Shown here: piece after piece, positions 1 through 5,000 of the stretch
Numbering within the stretch: the first letter of the stretch is position 1
Layout of the letters: each line of letters begins with the position of its first letter
Assembly: GCA_964349045.1 (NCBI GenBank)
Contig: CAYGFI010000219.1
Span: 1-6,461 of the forward strand
Source: JACJXF01 sp964349045
GTDB lineage: Bacteria > Bacteroidota > Bacteroidia > Bacteroidales > GCA-2748055
Direction: 5' to 3'
DNA length: 6,461 nucleotides
The notes under the pieces: model-generated
The model's database searches: none
The model's input: the letters and a program-made list of their open reading frames with translations, nothing else
Told to the model about the DNA's origin: nothing
Translations under genes and position numbers: made by a program

Positions 1-148
1 TTCGGAATCTGTTTTTATAAAGAATAATGAATCTGAACCTTTAACCTTTATTATATGATTTACATTTAGGTTCCTTTTAAAATCATCAATCGTTAATCCA
101 TGTTCAAAAATTAACTTATTAATTTTTAAAAAATTATATATGTCTCAG
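1..148 (-). other. Open reading frame without a start codon, running off the window edge
   Basis: Downstream of the M23 peptidase on the same strand, a frame shifted by -1 relative to that gene stays open from a TGA inside the peptidase 3' end to the window edge, about 49 codons. The translation looks protein-like (it includes EHGLTIDDF and NHIIKVKGSD), but there is no in-frame ATG, GTG or TTG. It would need a rare ATT/ATA start or a frameshift at the T6-A5 run around the peptidase stop codon. I do not recognise it. The DNA is very AT-rich, so chance openness is possible. The plus-strand frames here are closed by stops. Confidence 0.15.
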
Positions 149-998
149 GATTAAGAGCTATTCCATTCTGCCAAAGCTCAAAATGCAGGTGAGGCCCGGT
201 AGTAAGCTCACCGGAATTGCCAACAATTGCAATGGCATCGCCTGCTACAACACGCATACCGACTTTTTTAAGTAATTCGGCATTATGCTTGTAAACGGAG
301 ATTAGGTTATTGGTATGTTGAATTTGAATGACATAGCCGGTTTCAAGGGTCCAGCTTGCCATGATTACGGTTCCGTCAAGTGTAGCCTTAACTACTTCAT
401 TCGGTGCAGCTACAATATCAGTGCCGAAATGGGAGTTGAGTGAATTGTATGAGTTGGTAATAACTCCGCGAACAGGAGTAAAAAAATGCATTTTTTCCAA
501 TTTGTTAATAATCTGTGGATTTTCACTAACCGGGACCCGTAATTTCTCATTAAGGTCAATTTCCTGTCGTAAAATAGAATCAGAACTGGAACGGGTAAAG
601 GAAAGATTCTGGTAATCGGCTATGCTGTTATCTTCAGAGTTGAGATAGTCCTGTGGCGACTGCCCGGAAATGATCTGGTTGAGATTAAGGAAAAATTGAT
701 CCCGATAACGGAGTTCTTCCTTGAGGGAATCAAGCAAAATGGCATTTTGTATTATATTGTTTCTCATTTCAGCATTTGGATAACCGGGAATACGTTCCCT
801 GATTGGTGTATAAGCGATAGTTATATAAACCAAAGCGATCGAAAGAATAAGCAACGTTCCTCCGACAGAAATTGTATTTAGCCTTGAGAGCCTTAAAAAA
901 CCTACTTCCTCAAAAGTACTGTCGTTTAAAATTACGAGCCTGTACTTGTGGGTAAGCTTATTTATAAGTTTTCTTTTTTTCTTTTTATCTTCTGCCAT
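126..998 (-). CDS. Membrane-anchored M23 (LytM-type) peptidoglycan endopeptidase
   Basis: This 290-residue protein is predicted to be a zinc metallopeptidase that cuts peptide cross-links in the cell wall. The N-terminus is very basic (EDKKKKRK) and is followed by a single hydrophobic segment at about residues 43-63. That predicts an inner-membrane anchor with the rest in the periplasm. Residues 75-165 are a helical linker, probably partly coiled coil. The C-terminal domain (about 170-290) has the full M23 signature: H190 and D194 in SHFGTD (HxxxD), H238 in YKH, and H270/H272 in GPHLHFELW (HxH). All expected metal and catalytic residues are present, so the enzyme is probably active rather than an EnvC/NlpD-like degenerate activator. 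The protein ends in NPETYIIF, a natural-looking end for Bacteroidota members of this family. Start 998 is the ATG that leaves the basic N-terminus and membrane segment intact; no Shine-Dalgarno sequence is evident, as is usual in the phylum. It is likely transcribed from a promoter at about 1070-1101, divergently from the tRNA locus. Confidence 0.93.
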   Translation of the reverse strand: MAEDKKKKRKLINKLTHKYRLVILNDSTFEEVGFLRLSRLNTISVGGTLLILSIALVYITIAYTPIRERIPGYPNAEMRNNIIQNAILLDSLKEELRYRDQFFLNLNQIISGQSPQDYLNSEDNSIADYQNLSFTRSSSDSILRQEIDLNEKLRVPVSENPQIINKLEKMHFFTPVRGVITNSYNSLNSHFGTDIVAAPNEVVKATLDGTVIMASWTLETGYVIQIQHTNNLISVYKHNAELLKKVGMRVVAGDAIAIVGNSGELTTGPHLHFELWQNGIALNPETYIIF

Positions 999-1069
999 TT
1001 TCGTTGCCTTTGCGCTTAATTTTAATTTCTGTCATTTGTTTTTTGTCAATCCATTTTCGCAATTCCCGT

Positions 1070-1101
1070 CAAAAATAGTCGATTTTTTTTGAGAATACTA
1101 A
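1070..1101 (-). promoter_or_regulatory. Probable promoter of the M23 peptidase gene (Bacteroidota type)
   Basis: On the minus strand, TATTTTTG (1070-1077) matches the Bacteroidota -7 consensus TAnnTTTG exactly. Twenty bases upstream is TTAG (1098-1101), a three-of-four match to the -33 TTTG. Transcription would start near 1063 and leave a 5' leader of about 65 bases before the ATG at 998. The -33 element overlaps the plus-strand promoter at 1088-1118. Confidence 0.5.
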
Positions 1102-1118
1102 ACAAAAGGCTACATTTG
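1088..1118 (+). promoter_or_regulatory. Strong Bacteroidota promoter for the tRNA-fMet locus
   Basis: TTTG (1088-1091), a 19-base spacer and TACATTTG (1111-1118) match the Bacteroidota sigma-ABfr consensus (TTTG, N19-21, TAnnTTTG) at every defined position. Transcription should start near 1125. The next plus-strand elements are the 86-bp repeats from 1181 and then the tRNA at 1501, and no terminator is visible between. The repeats should therefore be part of the tRNA primary transcript, except for whatever the N gap hides. Confidence 0.75.
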
Positions 1119-1189
1119 CAACCGCAATCAGAGAATTTGCGGGTTAAAGCGATAAGAAGAAGAAAATATTAAAAATATATTGCGGGGTG

Positions 1190-1208
1190 GATGTACCTAA
1201 GGCACATC
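1190..1208 (+). repeat. D-arm-replacing hairpin of repeat copy 1 (imperfect)
   Basis: GATGTACC-TAA-GGCACATC occupies the place of the tRNA D-arm. It is an eight-pair stem with one A-C mismatch (1195 with 1203). Copy 2 has T at the equivalent of 1203, which restores the pair. Confidence 0.75.
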
Positions 1209-1220
1209 GTTGGGTTCATA

Positions 1221-1235
1221 TCCGCCTGAGGCGGA
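1221..1235 (+). repeat. Anticodon-arm palindrome of repeat copy 1
   Basis: TCCGCCTGAGGCGGA is a perfect palindrome around a central G. It follows directly after the TTCATA that corresponds to the anticodon loop, and it replaces the 3' anticodon stem and variable region of the tRNA. Confidence 0.85.
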
Positions 1236-1275
1236 CACAGGTTTGAAGTTCTTATAAAAGATATATTGCGGGGTG

Positions 1276-1294
1276 GATGTACCTAAGGTACATC
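1276..1294 (+). repeat. D-arm-replacing hairpin of repeat copy 2 (perfect palindrome)
   Basis: GATGTACCTAAGGTACATC is a perfect palindrome with nine-base arms around a central A and a CCTAAGG core. It sits where the intact tRNA has GAGCAGTTGGTAGCTC. Confidence 0.85.
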
Positions 1295-1306
1295 GTTGGG
1301 CTCATA

Positions 1307-1321
1307 TCCGCCTGAGGCGGA
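1307..1321 (+). repeat. Anticodon-arm palindrome of repeat copy 2
   Basis: This is the same 15-base palindrome (CCTGAGG core) as in copy 1. A truncated copy is visible from 1457 immediately after the gap. It can form a compact hairpin directly after the CTCATA segment. Confidence 0.85.
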
Positions 1322-1356
1322 CACAGGTTTGAAGTTCTTATAAAAGATATATTGCG

Positions 1357-1456
1357 NNNNNNNNNNNNNNNNNNNNNNNNNNNNNNNNNNNNNNNNNNNN
1401 NNNNNNNNNNNNNNNNNNNNNNNNNNNNNNNNNNNNNNNNNNNNNNNNNNNNNNNN
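1357..1456. other. Assembly gap of 100 N inside the repeat array
   Basis: The run is exactly 100 N, a common placeholder for a gap of unknown size. The distance from copy 3 start (1353) to the tRNA start (1501) is 148, not a multiple of 86, so the placeholder does not reflect the true length. The tandem array probably broke the assembly here, and the real copy number cannot be known from this sequence. Confidence 0.95.
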
Positions 1457-1500
1457 CGCCTGAGGCGGACACAGGTTTGAAGTTCTTATAAAAGATATAT

Positions 1501-1576
1501 TGCGGGGTGGAGCAGTTGGTAGCTCGTTGGGCTCATAACCCAAAGGCCACAGGTTCGAGTCCTGTCCCCGCTACCA
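1501..1576 (+). tRNA. Initiator tRNA-fMet (anticodon CAT)
   Basis: This is a complete cloverleaf with encoded CCA (1574-1576). The acceptor stem pairs 1502-1507 with 1566-1571. The first position is unpaired (T1501 opposite T1572), the mismatch at position 1-72 expected of bacterial initiator tRNAs. D-stem: GAGC 1510-1513 with GCTC 1522-1525. Anticodon stem: TTGGG 1527-1531 with CCCAA 1539-1543; its three G-C pairs next to the loop are the second initiator hallmark. The loop is CTCATAA with anticodon CAT at 1534-1536. T-stem: ACAGG 1549-1553 with CCTGT 1561-1565, loop TTCGAGT. It starts exactly where the last 86-bp repeat unit ends and is probably transcribed from the promoter at 1088-1118 together with the array. 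RNase P would then have to remove the repeats from its 5' side. Confidence 0.97.
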
Positions 1577-1578
1577 CG

Positions 1579-1611
1579 AAGGGTGTCTAAAAAAAACGGG
1601 CACCCTTTTTT
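1579..1611 (+). terminator. Rho-independent terminator of the tRNA-fMet gene
   Basis: AAGGGTG (1579-1585) pairs with CACCCTT (1601-1607) across an A-rich loop, and the descending arm runs into a T tract. It lies three bases beyond the tRNA CCA end. A related copy follows the tRNA remnant at 1944. Confidence 0.85.
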
Positions 1612-1630
1612 GTTTATAACACCTAAAATT

Positions 1631-1885
1631 ATGTACAAAGTATATGTTCTATATTCCCGGGGATTTGACAAATTGTATATAGGATTCACAAGTAGTTTAC
1701 GGGCACGAATAGAGTCACATAATTTATTGGGAACACATGACTGGACAAGGAGTTACCGACCATGGTTGTTGATATATATTGAGGAGTTTGAAACACAACA
1801 GGAAGCCATTAAAAGGGAGAAGGCATTGAAGGGAGGAAAAGGACGAGAGTATCTAAGACATGAAATACTATCAATTTATCAATAG
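1631..1885 (+). CDS. Small GIY-YIG nuclease domain protein
   Basis: This 84-residue protein consists of one GIY-YIG domain of the short single-domain class common in Bacteroidota, related to UvrC/homing-type nucleases. The first motif is VYVLYS (residues 4-9) and the second LYIG (15-18). The conserved arginine is in SLRARI (R24/R26) and is followed by SHN (29-31). The probable metal-binding glutamate is E63 in IKREKALK, and the conserved tail is GGKGREYL (68-75). All core elements are present, so it may be an active DNA or RNA phosphodiesterase. Its substrate is unknown. ATG 1631 was chosen because it directly precedes the first beta strand; a GTG at 1583 lies inside the tRNA terminator and would add only terminator-encoded residues. 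No separate promoter is clear, so expression may depend on read-through. The gene lies between an intact tRNA-fMet and a tRNA-fMet-like 3' remnant, each with a related terminator, which suggests a mobile or selfish origin. Confidence 0.85.
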   Translation: MYKVYVLYSRGFDKLYIGFTSSLRARIESHNLLGTHDWTRSYRPWLLIYIEEFETQQEAIKREKALKGGKGREYLRHEILSIYQ

Positions 1886-1940
1886 GCAGGGCTCATATGC
1901 GCCTGAGGCGCACACTGGTTCGAGCCCAGTCCCCGCTACT
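1886..1940 (+). pseudogene. Truncated tRNA-fMet-like 3' half carrying a palindrome in the anticodon arm
   Basis: Starting one base after the GIY-YIG stop codon, the sequence reads GGGCTCATA (the tRNA anticodon stem and loop). The palindrome TGCGCCTGAGGCGCA (1898-1912) then replaces the 3' anticodon stem and variable loop. An intact T-arm follows (ACTGG, TTCGAGC, CCAGT), and then the 3' acceptor strand CCCCGCTACT. The 5' acceptor half and D-arm are absent, and the CCA has become CTG. The T-stem differs from the intact gene at one base pair by a compensating A-T to T-A exchange, so the piece probably descends from a different, once functional tRNA copy. Confidence 0.82.
1898..1912 (+). repeat. 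Palindrome in the tRNA remnant, arm variant
   Basis: TGCGCCTGAGGCGCA is a perfect palindrome around a central G. Compared with the copies in the upstream array (TCCGCCTGAGGCGGA), the second base is C to G and its partner G to C, so pairing is preserved. Confidence 0.85.
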
Positions 1941-1943
1941 GCG

Positions 1944-1977
1944 AAGGGTGCCTGATTTCTCAGACACCCTTTTTGTT
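1944..1977 (+). terminator. Rho-independent terminator after the tRNA remnant
   Basis: AAGGGTG-C-CTGA (1944-1955) pairs with TCAG-A-CACCCTT (1960-1971), with a TTTC loop, one internal C-A mismatch and a T-rich tail. Its outer stem is identical to that of the terminator at 1579, and both follow a CCCCGCTAC acceptor end after a few bases. It probably ends transcripts of the GIY-YIG gene. Confidence 0.87.
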
Positions 1978-2098
1978 TTTAATTCATATGGCTACTGATT
2001 TAGGCTTTTTTTGAAAATATGTTTCCTCTGGATTGTTATGGGAACAGGATAATTGTTTGTTGCTCTGGTTATCAAGCCATCTTACTTCATAAAAGACT

Positions 2099-5000
2099 TC
2101 AATTAGATTTGTTCTTGGTAATATCTTGCATATTAGCCAAATGTTGGTGCTTTTTTAAATAGTCCGATGGTGATAGACCAACAATCTTATTAAAGGTATT
2201 ATTAAAATGCGAATAGCTGCTTATACCAACAGCATTCATAGCTTCCTGGATCCGGTCACAACCATGGTCAAAAAGATACCTGGCATGAGAGATCCGGATT
2301 GAATTTATAAAGCTCGTAGTTGTTTGCCCAATCAGAGTTTTCAGCTTTCTGTGCAGTTGCATCCTGCTTAAACCAATTTCCAGGGCTAAATCTTCAACTG
2401 AATATTCAGGATCATCCAGGTGCATTTGTATCGTTTCGATTATTTTACTTATAATTTTTTGGTCGAAAGTCGTATAATGCTTTTTAACCTCAATTGTGAT
2501 GTTCTGTGAGGCAAGAAATGATTTAAACCGATTTCGGGTATCAATAATATTATTGATCTTTCTTAATAACGCATCTGTATTAAACGGTTTTGTAATGTAA
2601 TCCCATGCTCCGCAATCAAGCCCGTTTTGCTGATATTCATCATCTGATTTTGCTGTAAGCATAAGGACAGGGATGTGGGATGTTTCAACAGTGTCTTTAA
2701 TTTTTTTACACATTTCCATACCATCCATTTCGGGCATCATCACATCGGTGATAATAATATCAGGTAATTCTGTTCTTGATAAATTCATTCCCTCAACTCC
2801 GGTTGAAGCTTCACTGACATGATATTGTGCTTGCAGGCAATTTCTGAGATAGGCTCTCAAGTCGTGATCGTCTTCTACAATTAAAATACGTTCGCGTTCC
2901 GGAGCAATCGGTTTGGTTCGGATATTTTGCAGTTGGAAAATATCCTGGGGCCATTTGTGTACGTTCTCACCATCATTAAGTTCATTTTCCGCAAATGCTT
3001 CTTTCGAGACAGGTATAGACAAAGCAAATTCGGCTCCGCCGTAATTGCTGTCCGAGACGGTTATCTCTCCCTTGTGCGCCCTAACGAGAGTATAACATAA
3101 ATGAAGCCCAATTCCTGAAGAGTAGCGGTCTTTGCCATGAAAAAAACGTTCAAAAATTTTATTCTTTTCCTGATCGGGTATTCCTTTGCCACTATCACGC
3201 ACAATGATATTTACCACGCGAAGCTGATTTTTCCAAATGGGTTTCACCTCCAGCTCGATAATCCCGTTATGTGGGGTATACTTAAAAGCATTTGAGATGA
3301 TATTATAAAGTACCTTTTCCATGATGTTGGAATCGAAATAACATGTGAAGTCTTTGGGCTCAATAAGGTTAAAATGGATATTTTCATTCTGTGCCTGCCA
3401 CAAAAAGGCTTTTGTGGTATACTGGATAAATTCGGACAAGTTATTTTCACTAACATTTAAAATGTTGATATCGGCATTGATCTTTCTAAAATCGAGTAGC
3501 TGGTTTACCAAAAACATCATTCTTTTTGTGTTCCTTGAAATAACCTGAAAGCAGAATTCCTTTCTTTCTTCTATCAGATCTTTTTGCATCACATCGTTGA
3601 GCGGCCCGATAATCAGCGATAAAGGTGTTTTAAATTCATGGGCTACATCTGTGAAAAACTCAAGCTTTAATTCGTGAATTTTTTGCTCTTTCTCATGATT
3701 CAGATAATCAAGATGAATTTTCTGACGAAGCTTTTGCCTGTTATAAAGGAAATAGATGAAAACAGCAAGAAGTATAATGGCCAGAATACTATAAATCATA
3801 AAAGCCCATGTTGTTTTCCAGGGGGCAGGGCTTATGGTCATATGTATTGCTTTTGGCTGATTGCTCCAGATACCATCTTTGTTTGCCGCTTCAACCACGA
3901 AGGTATAGTCGCCTGGTTTTAAATTTGAATAGCTGGCGAAATGGTACTTGCCTTCGGCTTTTATCCAGTCATCGTCATAACCAACTAATTTGTACCGGAA
4001 CTCAATCTCTTTGGCGTCCAAAATGTTTGATCCGGCAAATTCAAAGGAAAAATTGTTTTGCCGGTAGCTTAACCTCATTGTATCTGTTTCGTTGATCGAT
4101 TCTGACAGGATGGTACTACCCAGAAAGGGTACGTTGGGTGCAACATACTTCTGATGAACTTTAACTCCGGTAAAGAAAACATTGTTAACTTGTGTACTTT
4201 TGTTAATAACGGAGGGATTAAATGAATTGATTCCATTTATACTCCCAAAGTAGATAATTCCTTCCTCATCTTTATCAACAGCTTCGGTGAACGTACTAGT
4301 AGATAATCCGTCGTTATAGGAGTATTCTTCTACCTTTTCTGAATTGGGATCATACATAATAATTCCCTGAGAATTGCTCAACCATAACTGGCCCTGATCA
4401 TCCTCGATGATGGCCATTATTTTTCTGTCAATTATCGCCGGTGAGTAGATTTGCCTAAACTTATTTGATCCATTTTGTTTTAATAATAAACCAGCATCGG
4501 TTCCCACCCATATATTGTCCTTCCGATCTTTATAAAAGCACCAGATTGCATTGTTGGCGATGTGGTAATCGTTCATCATGGACCTATGGTAAAATTCCAG
4601 GGCCTGTACTTTTCCCTCTTCAGTCAGGTTTATTTTATATATACCTTCAGAAATGGTTCCAACCCATATGCAACGGGATGAATCATCGTAAAAAACAGTA
4701 AAAATACGTTTATTTGCAAGCAGCTTGGTCTGATCATAAAGGTTGTGTGCCCAGTCACATTTATTTTTTGTTTGTATAATCAAACCGCTATACGCTCCAT
4801 AATAGAAGTTCCCGACATGGTCGCGGCACATTGAAAAGATATTTTGAGCCTGGCTTACTTCATTACCTGTAATTATTGAAAGATGTTTGAACTTCAGGCT
4901 GTTTTCCTGGGCATGGAATATGCCAAGATTACTTGTCAGGTAAATAAGATCATCAAATTTGTAGAACTTAATAGGAAAGATGTTCTCAGGCAGCTCTAAT

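Larger units (their letters stand above)
1181..1500 (+). repeat. Tandem 86-bp tRNA-fMet-derived repeat array, interrupted by an assembly gap
   Basis: Copy 1 (1181-1266) and copy 2 (1267-1352) differ at only two positions (1203 C versus 1289 T; 1215 T versus 1301 C). Copy 3 begins at 1353 and enters the N run after four bases. After the gap, 1457-1500 is the last 44 bases of a unit, identical to the others and in exact register with the tRNA start at 1501. Each unit starts like the tRNA (TGCGGGGTGGA), keeps GTTGGG then CTCATA (or TTCATA), keeps ACAGGTTTGAA from the T-arm, and then diverges into an AT-rich tail. The tail ends in AAAAGATATAT, which resembles the sequence just before copy 1. Two palindromes replace the D-arm and the 3' side of the anticodon arm. 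The units lack the 3' acceptor strand and a pairable T-stem, so they cannot be working tRNAs. Confidence 0.93.

Noticed and set aside
1181..1500. CRISPR array
   Set aside because: The 86-bp units are contiguous and nearly identical throughout, with no unique spacers and no cas genes nearby. They align to the adjacent tRNA.
1583..1630. Upstream GTG start for the GIY-YIG gene
   Set aside because: It lies within the tRNA terminator stem, and the extra residues are not part of the domain. ATG 1631 starts right at the first motif.
1283..1689. Minus-strand reading frames across the repeat and tRNA
   Set aside because: They run through the N gap, the tandem repeats, the tRNA and the antisense of the GIY-YIG gene. 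The repeated peptide pattern is only the repeat translated.
1577..1940. Group I intron or split tRNA
   Set aside because: The first tRNA is complete and uninterrupted, and the remnant lacks any 5' half. I see no intron core, so splicing is not supported.
1944..1977. Bidirectional terminator also serving the HTCS gene
   Set aside because: On the minus strand the stem is followed by TTCGCAG without a T tract and lies over 120 bases beyond the stop codon. It is convincing only for the plus strand.
1577..1980. Insertion sequence
   Set aside because: There is no transposase, and no terminal inverted repeats flank the GIY-YIG gene. The flanks are direct tRNA-derived repeats instead.
1981..2098. 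Small gene between the remnant and the HTCS stop
   Set aside because: Only short interrupted frames are present and there is no recognisable motif. It is best treated as plain intergenic DNA.
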